From positions 1 through 64,000 of the forward strand of contig NZ_MUNZ01000118.1 of assembly GCF_002001205.1 (NCBI RefSeq): 64,000 bases of DNA, in the 5' to 3' direction. Below, piece by piece: positions 17,598 through 26,873 of this stretch (the first letter of the stretch is position 1; every line of letters begins with the position of its first letter). This stretch comes from Hydrogenophaga sp. A37. Lineage in GTDB: Bacteria > Pseudomonadota > Gammaproteobacteria > Burkholderiales > Burkholderiaceae_C. Under the pieces are notes generated by a model. It was not told the DNA's origin. It did no database searches and saw only the letters and a program-made list of their open reading frames with translations. The position numbers and the translations under genes were made by a program.

Positions 17598-18026
17598 TCA
17601 GCAACGCCCGGCCGTGCGCAACAAGGCGTTGCACGCTGCGCCGGGGTCCTTCGCCGCAGGGGCTGGCAGGCTTCCCTTGCCTGATTCCCCCGCCATGGCG
17701 GTGCAGATGGCGTCGGAATGCGGTGTCTGCCCGAAGCTCATGGCCTTCTGGAAACCTGTGGCCCCGTACAGGTAGCAGCGATAGGCCTTACCGTCGCGGG
17801 TGGTGGCGGTGTAGTTGATGCGACCGCCGGTTTCCTCGCTGCGGTCGGTGATGGTGAACTGGCCGGCGGGTCGCCCGATGGCCTGAGCGGTGCGCTGCTC
17901 CAGGCCATCCTGGTCTATGGTGGCGGCGCACCCGGACAGAAGTGCCAGGGCCGCGGCCAGGGGTGCACCGCGTGTGACGAAGGAACGAAGGTGCAAGAAA
18001 AGTTCCGTGGTGTGCATGGGGTTCAT
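17598..18026 (-). CDS. Putative lipoprotein, function unknown
   Basis: 142 residues. The hydrophobic segment ending LALLSGCAA is a lipobox, with the lipidated Cys near residue 33. The rest has a strand-rich central part (GQFTITDRSEETGGRINYTA) and four further Cys residues that may form disulfides. No family recognised. It overlaps the upstream lipoprotein gene by ATGA, so both are in one transcript. Confidence 0.6.
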   Translation of the reverse strand: MNPMHTTELFLHLRSFVTRGAPLAAALALLSGCAATIDQDGLEQRTAQAIGRPAGQFTITDRSEETGGRINYTATTRDGKAYRCYLYGATGFQKAMSFGQTPHSDAICTAMAGESGKGSLPAPAAKDPGAACNALLRTAGRC

Positions 18027-18574
18027 CGGCCGAAGCAGTTGTCCGCGGGCACGGTGGCCAGGCTGGCGGACACCGCTGACAGCGAGGGCTGGATGCTGGG
18101 AATTTCATCGCCCAGCAAGCACAGGCTGTCGCCGGTGCGCAGGGTCCAGATGGCGCCGAAGCGTGTGCCGGTCACGGTCAGGAAGGTGCCCCAGTGCGCG
18201 GCCAGGCCCTGGTTGGCCTCGGAGCGCGCGAAGGTCACGGTGCCCAGCTTGGAGGGGCCGGCCAGCACCGATGCACCTTCGCACCCGTTGCCGCCGAAGC
18301 TCAACACACCCTCGAAATAGTCCAGGGTGGTGGGGCCGGTGATGCGTGCCCGGAGGAATTTTTTGAACGATTGCGCACCGGTCTTCACGCAGCCTTTCTG
18401 CACCCAGTCGCCCTTCAGCGCCTCGATGGACGCCGAAGGGCCGGTGCCTCCCGAGCCGTCATCCGGGGGCGCATCGCTGCCGCCACCGCAGGCGCTCAGG
18501 CCCAGTGCCGTCGCGGTGATCAAGGCCAGGGTAGAGCGGCGCGCGGGGCCTTGCAAGCTTGAGAAAACCGGCAT
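18023..18574 (-). CDS. Putative lipoprotein with Gly/Ser-rich linker
   Basis: About 183 residues. The lipobox LGLSACGGG is followed by a disordered linker (SDAPPDDGSGGTGPSAS) and a globular domain starting LKGDWVQKGCVKTG. Paired Cys residues are consistent with periplasmic disulfides. The WVQKGC opening resembles small lipocalin-like 'amount of substance' domains in Burkholderiales hypotheticals, but no function can be named. ATG 18574 is chosen over 18592 because the signal peptide fits better. First gene of a three-gene envelope operon. Confidence 0.55.
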   Translation of the reverse strand: MPVFSSLQGPARRSTLALITATALGLSACGGGSDAPPDDGSGGTGPSASIEALKGDWVQKGCVKTGAQSFKKFLRARITGPTTLDYFEGVLSFGGNGCEGASVLAGPSKLGTVTFARSEANQGLAAHWGTFLTVTGTRFGAIWTLRTGDSLCLLGDEIPSIQPSLSAVSASLATVPADNCFGR

Positions 18575-18682
18575 GGAAAACTCCTGTGTCAATGTGGAAG
18601 CGAGAGCAACGGGCGAGCGACAGCGGCCCGACGGGTGCTGGCCCGGGCGATGAAAACAGGGCCGCGGTCGCGGCGGGGACGT

Positions 18683-19381
18683 TCAGGCCGGCTTGCGGGC
18701 CACGATGAAGACCCGGATGTCTTTGCCCCGGGTGCCGTGCCGCTCGACCGAGACGATCTCCAGCCCCTGCTGCTCCATGGCCGAGACCAGCGCATCCCCG
18801 TTGAAGCACAGCACGTGGGGCGCCTTGCCGATGGCGCGCATCAGGGGCAGCGCGAGGTAGGGAATCAGCGGGTTCATCTCGCTGATGCACGCCGTCTTTG
18901 AAATCAGCAGGCCGCCCGGCCGCAGGGTCTGCACCGCGAGCGCCAGGGCCTGATCGAGATCGCTCACGAGGTGCAGCAGGTTGAAGGCCAGCACCCGGTG
19001 AAACTTGGCCTGGCCGAACACCGGCGCATCGGCGTCGGCCACCGCGAAGCTCAGCTGCGGCACCGGCTGGGCCGCCAGCTTCTCGATGGCGATGTCGATC
19101 ATGCTGGCCGAGACGTCGGTTGTCAGCAGGCGCCGGGTGTGCGGCGCCAGCCGCAGCGCGGTGGTGCCGGTGCCGCAGCCGATCTCCAGCACGTCCTGAT
19201 CGGTCGACAGCAGGCCCTTCACGCGCCGCAGCGTCGCCTCGTAACCCGCCATGTCGGCGATCGGGTCGGCGGCGTACTTGCGGGCGATGCGGTCCCAGAA
19301 GCGGGCCTTGCGGGCGGCCGAGGCACCCGCCTCGGTCAAGGGCGCAGCGTCGGTGCTTCGGGAGATGGTGGAGAGCGGCAT
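18683..19381 (-). CDS. Class I SAM-dependent methyltransferase
   Basis: A 232-residue cytoplasmic methyltransferase. Motif I is VLEIGCGTGTTALRLA, followed by acidic TTDVSASM, the motif near VADADAPVF, and the RPGGLLISKT post-motif loop. The segment ARFWDRIARKYAADPIAD before it is common in UbiE-like small methyltransferases. The substrate is not evident. The start at 19381 is chosen because the region upstream is not conserved and overlaps the promoter of the divergent LysR gene, which may regulate it. Confidence 0.75.
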   Translation of the reverse strand: MPLSTISRSTDAAPLTEAGASAARKARFWDRIARKYAADPIADMAGYEATLRRVKGLLSTDQDVLEIGCGTGTTALRLAPHTRRLLTTDVSASMIDIAIEKLAAQPVPQLSFAVADADAPVFGQAKFHRVLAFNLLHLVSDLDQALALAVQTLRPGGLLISKTACISEMNPLIPYLALPLMRAIGKAPHVLCFNGDALVSAMEQQGLEIVSVERHGTRGKDIRVFIVARKPA

Positions 19382-19492
19382 GGGGTGTGTGGAAGGTGGA
19401 TCGGGGCCCCTCAATGGGCGACACCTGGATGCTATCCATGCACATTGCCGCAGGGAATTGCGCTAAATTGCAGTGAACATATACATAAACGC

Positions 19493-20374
19493 ATGAATCA
19501 ACTCGACTGGAACCAGCTCAAGGCGTTTCTGGAGACCGCTGAAACCGGCTCGCTCTCGGCGGCCGCGCGCAAGCTGGGCCTGACCCAGCCCACGCTGAGC
19601 CGCCAGGTGGCCGCCATCGAGCGGCAGATGGGCGTGACCCTGTTCGAGCGCGTGGGCAAGGCGATGGCGCTCACCCCCACCGGGCTGGACCTGCTGGAAC
19701 ACGCGCGCGCCATGGGCGCGGCCGCCGAGGCCCTTGGGCTGGCCGCCACCGGCCGCTCGACGGCCGTGGGCGGCGTGGTCTCGGTTTCGGCCACCGATGC
19801 GGTCGCTGCCTTCCTGCTGCCCCCGCTGGTGCAGCGGCTGCGCGAGCAGGAGCCGGGCATCACCATCGAGGTGATCCCGTCCAACGCGCTGAGCGACCTG
19901 CTGCGGCGCGAGGCCGACATCGCGATCCGCCACGTCAAGCCCGAACAGCCGGACCTGATCGCCCGGTTCATCCGCGAGGCCACGGCCTACTTTTACGCGT
20001 CAGAGGACTGGGTGAAGACCCACGGCCACCCGCGCAACAGCGAAGACGCCGCCCACCTGCCCTTCGTCGGCTCCGACCGCACGGGCCAGTACCTGGGCTA
20101 CCTGCGGGCGCACGGCCTGCCCCTGAGCGAAGCGAACTTCAGCTGCTATTGCGACCACACCGTGGCGCACTGGGCGCTGGTGCGCCAGGGCATGGGCATC
20201 GGCGCCATGATGGAAGAGATCGCCCTCGACACGCCGGGCATCGTGCGGGTGCTCGACGAAGTACCGGCGGTGCGCTTCCCGATCTGGCTGGTCACCCACC
20301 GCGAACTGCGCACCTCGCGACCGATGCGGGTGGTGTTCGAGGCGCTGGCGCAGGGTTTGACGGAAGGCCACTGA
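19493..20374 (+). CDS. LysR-family transcriptional regulator
   Basis: A 293-residue regulator. The N-terminal helix-turn-helix reads FLETAETGSLSAAARKLGLT then QPTLSRQVAAIERQ. The C-terminal co-inducer domain has VSVSATDAVAAFLLPPLV and IAIRHVKPEQPDLIAR. It is divergent from the methyltransferase gene with 111 bp between starts. A TTGC-N8-TGCA region before its start (TTGCGCTAAATTGCA) has the T-N11-A shape of LysR boxes. The inducer is unknown. Confidence 0.85.
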   Translation: MNQLDWNQLKAFLETAETGSLSAAARKLGLTQPTLSRQVAAIERQMGVTLFERVGKAMALTPTGLDLLEHARAMGAAAEALGLAATGRSTAVGGVVSVSATDAVAAFLLPPLVQRLREQEPGITIEVIPSNALSDLLRREADIAIRHVKPEQPDLIARFIREATAYFYASEDWVKTHGHPRNSEDAAHLPFVGSDRTGQYLGYLRAHGLPLSEANFSCYCDHTVAHWALVRQGMGIGAMMEEIALDTPGIVRVLDEVPAVRFPIWLVTHRELRTSRPMRVVFEALAQGLTEGH

Positions 20375-20391
20375 GCCCGGGCCTTCGAGTG

Positions 20392-20838
20392 TTACCACCA
20401 GCGAGGCACGTCCCTGCAATACTCTGCGTATTCGTTCCCAAACTTCAATGTCATGGCCCGTTCCTCAATGGGGATGTAGAAGCGCTCCGCAAGGATGAAG
20501 AACCCGAGGGGCCCTGCGAACGCTGACAACGATCCCAGCACGCAGGCGGCACCGATCAGGACAAAGACCATGCCGAGGTACATCGGATTTCTGGTGCGAC
20601 GGAACAAGCCCTCCGTCGTCAGCGTCCCTGGCTCGCCAAAGGTATTGATGTTGGTGCCGATGCGGCGAAACAGCCGCGCATGCCAGTTGGCGACGCCAAG
20701 CCCGAAAATGACCAGCAGAATCCCGCCCCAGTTCACGGGCTGCGGCAGCAACAGCAAGACAGGAACCTCCGCGTCGAGCAGAAACATCGAACCGACAAGC
20801 AGGAGCACAACGATGGGTGGAAGCAGCAGTAGACGCAC
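20392..20838 (-). CDS. Isoprenylcysteine carboxyl methyltransferase-like membrane protein
   Basis: A 148-residue integral membrane protein with about four helices. It contains the ICMT/PEMT signature: LFRRTRNPMYLGMVFVLIG, then ILAERFYIPIEERAM and EYAEYCRDVPRWW at the C-terminus. Bacterial members are small SAM-dependent methyltransferases of mostly unknown substrate. It converges on the LysR gene with 17 bp between stops and diverges from the Crp-type regulator. Confidence 0.8.
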   Translation of the reverse strand: MRLLLLPPIVVLLLVGSMFLLDAEVPVLLLLPQPVNWGGILLVIFGLGVANWHARLFRRIGTNINTFGEPGTLTTEGLFRRTRNPMYLGMVFVLIGAACVLGSLSAFAGPLGFFILAERFYIPIEERAMTLKFGNEYAEYCRDVPRWW

Positions 20839-20915
20839 GGCAGTGACCTCTGTGTGGAACGGTCATTGCAGTTTGCCCACCCGCGCTCAGAACGCCGATA
20901 ACCTGGGTTAACGGC

Positions 20916-21515
20916 ATGTGCGTCCCCCATGTACCCACCCTTGAGGTCTTCAGGCGCCTGGCGGGTGGCGATTTGCCCGCTTCAGACGAGCTGACGAGCG
21001 CCTCGTGCCCACGCCAACTCGGTCCTGGCGAACCCTTGTTTCAAGCAGGTGAAAGAACGCCCTTTGCCTTCGTGGTCAACCAGGGGGTGATCAAGTTGGT
21101 GTACGAAACCTCAGAGGGCGATGCCTGGATCAAGGGTTTTGTGAAGGCCGGTGTGTGCTTCGCCAGTCTGACATCGCTGATGACGGGCGGAGTGGCCAGC
21201 TTCTCTGCTTATGCGGTGGTGGACACCCACGTTGACCAGATCGCATTCGGCACGCTGGAGCGACTGGCCGACCGGCACCTAGGTTGGCAGAGGGCGCTCA
21301 GCAACGCCTACAAACTCTATGGCCAACGAAAAGAACAGCGTGAGATGGAGCTTCTGACATGCTCCCCCGAAGAAAGGTACCTCAGCTTTCTGTGTGAGCA
21401 TCCCGAACTCGTTTCCTGCCTCCGCCAAAGAGACATCGCGAGCTACATCCGGGTGACGCCGGTGGCGCTCAGCCGAATCAGATCCCGACTGAAAGCCCAG
21501 AGACGGCTGGCGTGA
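20916..21515 (+). CDS. Crp/Fnr-family transcriptional regulator
   Basis: A 199-residue regulator. The cyclic-nucleotide-binding-like beta-barrel (GEPLFQAGERTPFAFVVNQGVI) lacks a clear cAMP-binding Arg-Ser motif. The C-terminal winged helix ends IASYIRVTPVALSRIRSRLK. No Fe-S Cys cluster as in Fnr is seen. It diverges from the ICMT-like gene with 77 bp between starts, so it may control that gene. Confidence 0.8.
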   Translation: MCVPHVPTLEVFRRLAGGDLPASDELTSASCPRQLGPGEPLFQAGERTPFAFVVNQGVIKLVYETSEGDAWIKGFVKAGVCFASLTSLMTGGVASFSAYAVVDTHVDQIAFGTLERLADRHLGWQRALSNAYKLYGQRKEQREMELLTCSPEERYLSFLCEHPELVSCLRQRDIASYIRVTPVALSRIRSRLKAQRRLA

Positions 21516-21599
21516 GACCCACGGCACGTCGAAACGCGCGGTTCAACAGGGGCGGGCGATGGCCCGTCGTCAGCGGGCTTTGCCCACTTCGGCCTTGGC

Positions 21600-21992
21600 T
21601 CAGCGCCGGGGCCGCACCCACCACCAGGCCCCCGCCACCAGCGCTGCAAATGCGGTGTACGCCGCCACGAACGCCCACCAGGGCAGGTCCCAGTACAGCA
21701 GGCGCGAGAGCCAATGTTCGATGAAACTTTCGCGGTAGGCGGCTTGCCCGGCCAGTTGACGCAGGTCCTGCTCCCACACCGTCAGCGGGCAGAGCTGGCC
21801 CAGCCAGGCCTGGGCGGCGATGAACAGCATCAGCCCCAGGTGGGTGAGCCGAAGGCCGCGGTGGCGCACCCAGCGCCAGCCGCGCGCGCCGCCGACGATG
21901 ACCAGGGGCAGCAGCGCCACGACGAACAGCACGATGCCCACGTGCAGTGCGAGCAGTGCATCGGCGAGCAAGGCGGCGACGATGGGGTTCAT
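21600..21992 (-). CDS. DUF2784 membrane protein
   Basis: A 130-residue inner-membrane protein with four predicted helices: LADALLALHVGIVLFVVALL, LGLMLFIAAQAWLGQLCPL, the LSRLLYWDLPWWAFVAAYTA region, and the last near LVAGAWWWVRPRR. It also carries the family's HVGI..F, CPLTVWE and FIEHWLSRLLYWDLPWW blocks. Function unknown. The start at 21992 begins the first helix; the longer frame runs into the terminator hairpin. Confidence 0.8.
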   Translation of the reverse strand: MNPIVAALLADALLALHVGIVLFVVALLPLVIVGGARGWRWVRHRGLRLTHLGLMLFIAAQAWLGQLCPLTVWEQDLRQLAGQAAYRESFIEHWLSRLLYWDLPWWAFVAAYTAFAALVAGAWWWVRPRR

Positions 21993-22025
21993 TGCGCTCC
22001 AGTGTGCCTGTGTTGGCCCCATAAA

Positions 22026-22057
22026 AAAGCCGCCGGAGCACCAGGCACGGCGGCTTT
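22026..22057. terminator. Intrinsic terminator between livK and the DUF2784 gene
   Basis: Stem AAAGCCGCC/GGCGGCTTT with a 14-base loop, preceded by AAAAA. It lies downstream of the livK stop (22096) on the minus strand and upstream of the DUF2784 gene, so it most likely ends the liv operon. Confidence 0.75.
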
Positions 22058-22095
22058 CACGCATGGCCTGACAACGCAGGCGGCGCGGAACGGGT

Positions 22096-23259
22096 TCAGT
22101 TCGTCGGGTACTCGGAAATCACCTTCCACTTGCCGTCGGTGATCTGCGACATGCGCGAGGCGTTGCTGCCCAGGCGCTTGTTGGGGCCGAAGCTGGCCGG
22201 GGCGCTGCCGAAGATGTCGGGCGGAATGGTCATGCTGTCCATCACCTTCACGAAGCTGTCGGTGGTCAGGTTGCCGCCCGCCTTGCCGGCGGCCTTGGTG
22301 AAGGTGTCGATGATGTTGTAGCCGTAGACCGAGAACACCGTCGGGTCTTCGTTGAACTTGGTCTTGTACTTGTTGGCCCAGAAGCGCACCGGTTGCGAGG
22401 CGTCGTCGGTGTAGGGGTTTTGCACCGTCATCGTGGCGTAGAGGCCGTTCATGGCCGGGCCGCCGAGCTTGTGGATCAGGTCGGTGTAGAGCGCGCTGCT
22501 GCCCATGAAAGTGGGGTTGAAGCCGAGCTTGCGCGCGGTGGCGATGCCGCCAATCGTCTCGCGGATGATGGTGCCGAGCACGACGAAGTCGCACTGCGAC
22601 GAAGCGAGCTTTTGCATCTGCGAGGCGAAGTCGGTGGCGCCGCGCTTGAAGCTGGTTTCTTCGGCCATTTCCATGCCGATGGTCTTCAGGCCTTCCTTGG
22701 CGCCGCGCACCACCTCCAGGCCGAACTCGTCGTCCTGGTACATGGTGCAGACCTTCTTGGCGCCTTTTTCTTTCACCAGCTTGGGCAGGGCCATGCGCAT
22801 CTGGTCAAAGTAGGTGGCGGCGAAGCTGTACTTGAGCTTGTGGAAGGGCTCGTACATTTCGCGCGCGGCCGTCACCGGGAAGAAGTTGACCACGTTCTTC
22901 TGGAACTGCACGGGCATGGCGGCCATGTTCTGCGCCGTGCCGAGGTGGCCGACCATGGCAAAAATCTTGTCTTGATTCACCAGCTTCTGCGCGGCGAGCA
23001 CGGCGCGTTTGGGGTCGTAGCCCGAGTCTTCGACCAGCAGCTTGAGCTTGCGACCGTTGATGCCGCCTTGCTCGTTGACCTCGTCCACGCGCAGGTTCAT
23101 GCCCAGGCGGATCTGCTTGCCGAAGCCGGCCAGCGGGCCCGACAAATCCTGGATGGAGCCGAGCACGATCTCGTCTTTGCTCACACCTTGTGACTGCGCC
23201 CACACGCCGCTGGTGGCCAGCAGCAGGGCGGCACCGATCAGGGGGAATTTTTTGTTCAT
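22096..23259 (-). CDS. livK: Branched-chain amino acid-type ABC transporter substrate-binding protein
   Basis: A 387-residue periplasmic binding protein of the LivJ/K family. A signal peptide (MNKKFPLIGAALLLATSGVWA) is followed by KDEIVLGSIQDLSGPLAGFG and the two-lobe pattern with INGRKLKLLVEDSGYDPKRA. Last gene of the minus-strand liv operon, placed after the acyl-CoA ligase rather than beside the permeases. Family members bind amino acids but also aromatic and fatty carboxylates. Linkage to an acyl-CoA ligase points to an organic acid here, which is inference. Confidence 0.85.
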   Translation of the reverse strand: MNKKFPLIGAALLLATSGVWAQSQGVSKDEIVLGSIQDLSGPLAGFGKQIRLGMNLRVDEVNEQGGINGRKLKLLVEDSGYDPKRAVLAAQKLVNQDKIFAMVGHLGTAQNMAAMPVQFQKNVVNFFPVTAAREMYEPFHKLKYSFAATYFDQMRMALPKLVKEKGAKKVCTMYQDDEFGLEVVRGAKEGLKTIGMEMAEETSFKRGATDFASQMQKLASSQCDFVVLGTIIRETIGGIATARKLGFNPTFMGSSALYTDLIHKLGGPAMNGLYATMTVQNPYTDDASQPVRFWANKYKTKFNEDPTVFSVYGYNIIDTFTKAAGKAGGNLTTDSFVKVMDSMTIPPDIFGSAPASFGPNKRLGSNASRMSQITDGKWKVISEYPTN

Positions 23260-23306
23260 ATGGCTGGTCTCCTTGGGTTGAAACGGGTCGGTAAAGGGGT
23301 GGATGT

Positions 23307-25163
23307 TCAGCGGTACATCGCGTCGATCTGGGCCGCGTATTTCTGCTGCACCAGCTTGCGCTTGAGCTTCATCGTGGGCGTGAGTTCTTCGTCTTCGGCG
23401 CTGAGCTGGGTGTCGAGCAGGAAGAATTTTTTGATCTGTTCCACGCGGGCAAACTTCTTGTTCACGCGGTCGATCTCGGTCTGGATCAACGCCTGCACCT
23501 CGGGCGCGCGGGTCAGGCTGGCGTAGTTCGAGAACGGCACGTCGGCGTCCTGCGCAAACTTCTCCACGTTGTCCTGGTCGATCATGATGATCACGGTGAG
23601 GTAGGGCTTCTTGTCGCCGATCACCACGGCGTCGGTCACGTAGGGCGAGAACTTCAGTTCGTTCTCCAGTTCGCTGGGCGTGATGTTCTTGCCCCCTGCG
23701 GTGATGATGATGTCTTTCATGCGGTCGGTGATGCGGAAAAACCCTTCCTCATCCACCACGCCCACGTCGCCCGTGTGCAGCCAGCCGTCGGCGTCAATCG
23801 TCTCGGCGGTTTTCTCGGGCTGGTTCAGGTAGCCCATGAACACGTTGGTGCCACGCACCAGGATTTCGCTGGTTGCTGGGTCGAGCCGCACTTCGTTGAA
23901 GCTGGCCGCCGGGCCGATGCTGCCGGGCTTCATGCGGTTCGCTGGCACGCCGGTGGCCGCGCCGCAGGTCTCTGTCATGCCCCACACCTCCAGCATGGGC
24001 ACGCCCAGCGCGAGGTACCAGCGCACCAGCTCGGGCGAGATCGGCGCTGCACCGGTGACGAGAAAGCGCGCGCGGTGGATGCCGATGAGCTTGCGCACGT
24101 TGTCCAGCACCAGCAGGCGCGCGGCGCGGAACTGCAGCTTCAGGCCACCGGGCACCGGCTCGCCCTTGAGCACGTGCTCGGCCACGCGCTGGCCCACGCC
24201 AATGGCCCAGGCGTAGGCGGCCTGTTGAAGTTGGCTGGCCTCCTTCAAGGTGATCATCACGCCCGAATAAAACTTCTCCCACACGCGGGGCACGGCGGTG
24301 AACACGGTGGGCGCGATCTCGCGCACGTTCTCGGGCACGGTCTCGGGGTTCTCGACGAAGTTGAGCTTGCCGCCGGTGTAGAGCGAGAAGTACTCGCCGC
24401 CCAGGCGCTCTGCGATGTGGCACAGCGGCAGAAAACACATGCACTCGTCGCTTTCGTGGCGCGCGATCAGGGTGTTGTAGCCCCGCACGGCATGGACCAG
24501 GCCACGGTGGCTGTGCATGGCGCCCTTGGGCCGGCCGGTGGTGCCTGAGGTGTAGACGAGGATGGCCAGGTCGTCGGGCTGGTTGGCGGCGATGCGCTGG
24601 TTCAGTGCCTCGGGGTGCAGGCGCAGGTGCTCGCGGCCGAGCTCGCGCAGGGCGGCCAGGCTGATCACCTGCGGGTCGTTCAGGTCGCGCAGACCGTCCA
24701 TGTCGTCGACGATGATTTTCTTCAGCTTCGGCAGCTTGTCGCGCACCTCCAGCGCCTTGTCGAGCTGCTCGTCGTCTTCCACGAAGAGCATGGTGGTGCC
24801 CGAGTCCAGGCACAGGTACTCCACCTGCTCGGCCGCGTCGGTCGGGTAGATGCCGTTGGACACGCCGTTGGCGCTGAGCACCGCCAGATCACACAGCACC
24901 CACTCCACCGTGGTGTTGGAGAGGATGGACGCGGTCTCGCGTTCGCCGAAGCCCAGCGCGATCAGGCCGTGGCCGATCTCGCTCACCGCCTCTGCCGTCT
25001 GGTTCCATGTCCAGCTGCGCCAGATGCCGAAGTCCTTCTGCCGCATCCAGATGTTGGGGCCGCGCTGTTTGGCCGCGTTCCAGAAGATCGCGGTCATGGT
25101 GTCGCCGGGGACGACGATCTTGTTTTCGGGCTGGATGGCGGACAGATCCCAGAGGTATGTCAT
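23307..25163 (-). CDS. AMP-forming long-chain acyl-CoA synthetase
   Basis: A 618-residue ligase that activates a carboxylic acid with ATP and CoA. The phosphate loop is LVYTSGTTGRPKGAMHSHRG. The adenylation core has EVWGMTETCGAATG, and the hinge reads GWLHTGDVGVVDEEGFFRIT then DRMKDIIITAGGKNITPSEL. It is full length for the FadD15-like branch. Its position inside a Liv transporter operon, between livF and livK, suggests uptake coupled to CoA activation. A long or branched acyl substrate, such as an isoprenoid acid from the atu-like pathway, would fit. It is not shown. Confidence 0.87.
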   Translation of the reverse strand: MTYLWDLSAIQPENKIVVPGDTMTAIFWNAAKQRGPNIWMRQKDFGIWRSWTWNQTAEAVSEIGHGLIALGFGERETASILSNTTVEWVLCDLAVLSANGVSNGIYPTDAAEQVEYLCLDSGTTMLFVEDDEQLDKALEVRDKLPKLKKIIVDDMDGLRDLNDPQVISLAALRELGREHLRLHPEALNQRIAANQPDDLAILVYTSGTTGRPKGAMHSHRGLVHAVRGYNTLIARHESDECMCFLPLCHIAERLGGEYFSLYTGGKLNFVENPETVPENVREIAPTVFTAVPRVWEKFYSGVMITLKEASQLQQAAYAWAIGVGQRVAEHVLKGEPVPGGLKLQFRAARLLVLDNVRKLIGIHRARFLVTGAAPISPELVRWYLALGVPMLEVWGMTETCGAATGVPANRMKPGSIGPAASFNEVRLDPATSEILVRGTNVFMGYLNQPEKTAETIDADGWLHTGDVGVVDEEGFFRITDRMKDIIITAGGKNITPSELENELKFSPYVTDAVVIGDKKPYLTVIIMIDQDNVEKFAQDADVPFSNYASLTRAPEVQALIQTEIDRVNKKFARVEQIKKFFLLDTQLSAEDEELTPTMKLKRKLVQQKYAAQIDAMYR

Positions 25164-25168
25164 AGGGC

Positions 25169-25231
25169 CCCCACGCTCGCCACTGCGTGGGCATCGCTGC
25201 CCCCCAAGGGGGCGCGAACTTGCTTGAGGCG
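25169..25231 (+). repeat. Partial class B repeat between ligase and livF
   Basis: Begins CCCCACGCTCGCC and contains GCTGCCCCCCAAGGGGG, then diverges from the unit. It lies inside the operon between livF and the ligase gene. Confidence 0.6.
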
Positions 25232-25253
25232 GCTCTGCGCTGCGTTCATCTGT

Positions 25254-26042
25254 TCATCTCCAATTTTTCTTCTTCTTCCAGCGCCGGTCTGCCCGCACGC
25301 CTTCTGCCTTCATGCCGAGGTAGAACTCCTTGATGTCGTCCTTCTCGCGCAGGCGGGCGCAGGTGTCTTCCATCACGATGCGGCCGTTCTCCAGCACGTA
25401 GCCGTAGTCCGACGCGTTGAGCGCCATGTTGGCGTTCTGCTCGACGAGCAGGATGGTGGTGCCGCGCTCGCGGTTGATGCGCACCACGATCTCGAAAATC
25501 TCTTTGGTCAGCTTCGGCGAGAGGCCCAGGCTGGGTTCGTCGAGCAGGATCAGGTCGGGGTTGGCCATCAGCGCGCGGCTGATCGCGAGCATCTGCTGCT
25601 GGCCTCCCGAGAGCAGGCCGGCGTCTTGTGCGGCGCGCTCGCGCAGGATGGGGAAGTAGTTGAAGACCACCTCCATGTCGCGCGCCACGCCATCGCGGTC
25701 CTTGCGGGTGTAGGCGCCCATGAGCAGGTTGTCGCGCACCGAGAGCAGCGGGAACACCTCGCGCCCTTCGGGCACGTGCATCAGGCCCTGCTGCACGATG
25801 TGCGCCGGGTCTTGCGCGGTGATGTTGCTGCCCTTGAACTCGATGCTGCCTTTGCGCGGGTCGATGATGCCGCTGATGGTCTTGAGGATGGTCGTCTTGC
25901 CCGCGCCGTTGCTGCCCAGCACGGTGGCGATCTCGCCGCGCCGCACCTGCAGGCTCACGCCACGGATGGCTTTGATGGGGCCGTAGGCGCTCTCGACGTT
26001 GAGCAGCTTGAGCACCGCGTTGTCGGTGACCGGCGCCGTCAT
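25254..26042 (-). CDS. livF: Liv-type ABC transporter ATP-binding protein LivF
   Basis: A 262-residue ATPase: Walker A LGSNGAGKTTILKT, signature LLSGGQQQMLAISRALM, Walker B LILLDEPSLGLSP and the switch His in LLVEQN context. The C-terminal tail is Lys/Arg rich (RRWKKKKNWR), longer than usual. ATG 26042 overlaps the stop of livG by ATGA. Confidence 0.88.
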   Translation of the reverse strand: MTAPVTDNAVLKLLNVESAYGPIKAIRGVSLQVRRGEIATVLGSNGAGKTTILKTISGIIDPRKGSIEFKGSNITAQDPAHIVQQGLMHVPEGREVFPLLSVRDNLLMGAYTRKDRDGVARDMEVVFNYFPILRERAAQDAGLLSGGQQQMLAISRALMANPDLILLDEPSLGLSPKLTKEIFEIVVRINRERGTTILLVEQNANMALNASDYGYVLENGRIVMEDTCARLREKDDIKEFYLGMKAEGVRADRRWKKKKNWR

Positions 26043-26869
26043 GTGGACGCTCCCACATGGTTCTCGCGACGCAAGCTGGACACGTCGTCCACCGAGCCGA
26101 GGTAGGCCTCGATCACGCCCGGGTCGCGCTGCACCTCGGCCGGTGTGCCGGTGGCCAGCTCGGCGCCCATGCTCATGGCGAGCACGCGGTCGGACACCTT
26201 GGACACGAGCGTCATGTCGTGCTCGACCATCAGCACCGTGATGCCAAGTTCGTTCTTGATGTCGGCGATCCAGAACGCCATGTCTTCGGTTTCTTCCACG
26301 TTCAGACCCGAAGACGGTTCGTCGAGCAGCAGCAGCTTGGGCTCGGTGCACAGCGCGCGCGCCAGTTCCACCACCTTGCGCACGCCGTAGGGCAGGCCGG
26401 CGATCATGGATTCGCGGTGGTGCTGCAGGTTCAGAAAGTCGATCACCTGCTCCACCTTTTCACGCGCCTCAACCTCGGCGGCGCGGGTCTTGCCGCTGAA
26501 GAAGATCTCGCTCCACAAGCCGGTGCGGCGGTGCGTGTGGCGGCCGATGAGCAGGTTCTGCAGAACCGTTGCATGCTCGAACAGCTCAATGTTCTGAAAG
26601 GTGCGCGCGATGCCCAGGCCCGCGATCTTGTGTGGCGGCTGCTCGGTGAGCCGCAGCGTGCCGCTCGGCCCCGCGTAATCGATCTGGCCGGAGGTCGGCG
26701 TGTAGATGCGGCTGATGAGGTTGAACACGGTCGTCTTGCCCGCGCCGTTGGGGCCGATCAGCGTGAACACCTCGCCCTTCTTCACGTCGAAGCTCACGTT
26801 GTTGACCGCGAGCACGCCGCCGAAGCGCACGCTGAGGTTCTGGGCAGAAAGGAGGATGTCGTCGTTCAT
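26039..26869 (-). CDS. livG: Liv-type ABC transporter ATP-binding protein LivG
   Basis: A 276-residue ATPase: Walker A LIGPNGAGKTTVFNLIS, the LivG-specific GIARTFQNIELF insertion block, signature-like GLPYGVRKVVELARAL (a degenerate LSGGQ as usual in LivG) and Walker B LLLLDEPSSGLN. It pairs with LivF to drive import. It begins 4 bp after livM. Confidence 0.88.
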   Translation of the reverse strand: MNDDILLSAQNLSVRFGGVLAVNNVSFDVKKGEVFTLIGPNGAGKTTVFNLISRIYTPTSGQIDYAGPSGTLRLTEQPPHKIAGLGIARTFQNIELFEHATVLQNLLIGRHTHRRTGLWSEIFFSGKTRAAEVEAREKVEQVIDFLNLQHHRESMIAGLPYGVRKVVELARALCTEPKLLLLDEPSSGLNVEETEDMAFWIADIKNELGITVLMVEHDMTLVSKVSDRVLAMSMGAELATGTPAEVQRDPGVIEAYLGSVDDVSSLRRENHVGAST

Positions 26870-26873
26870 GGCA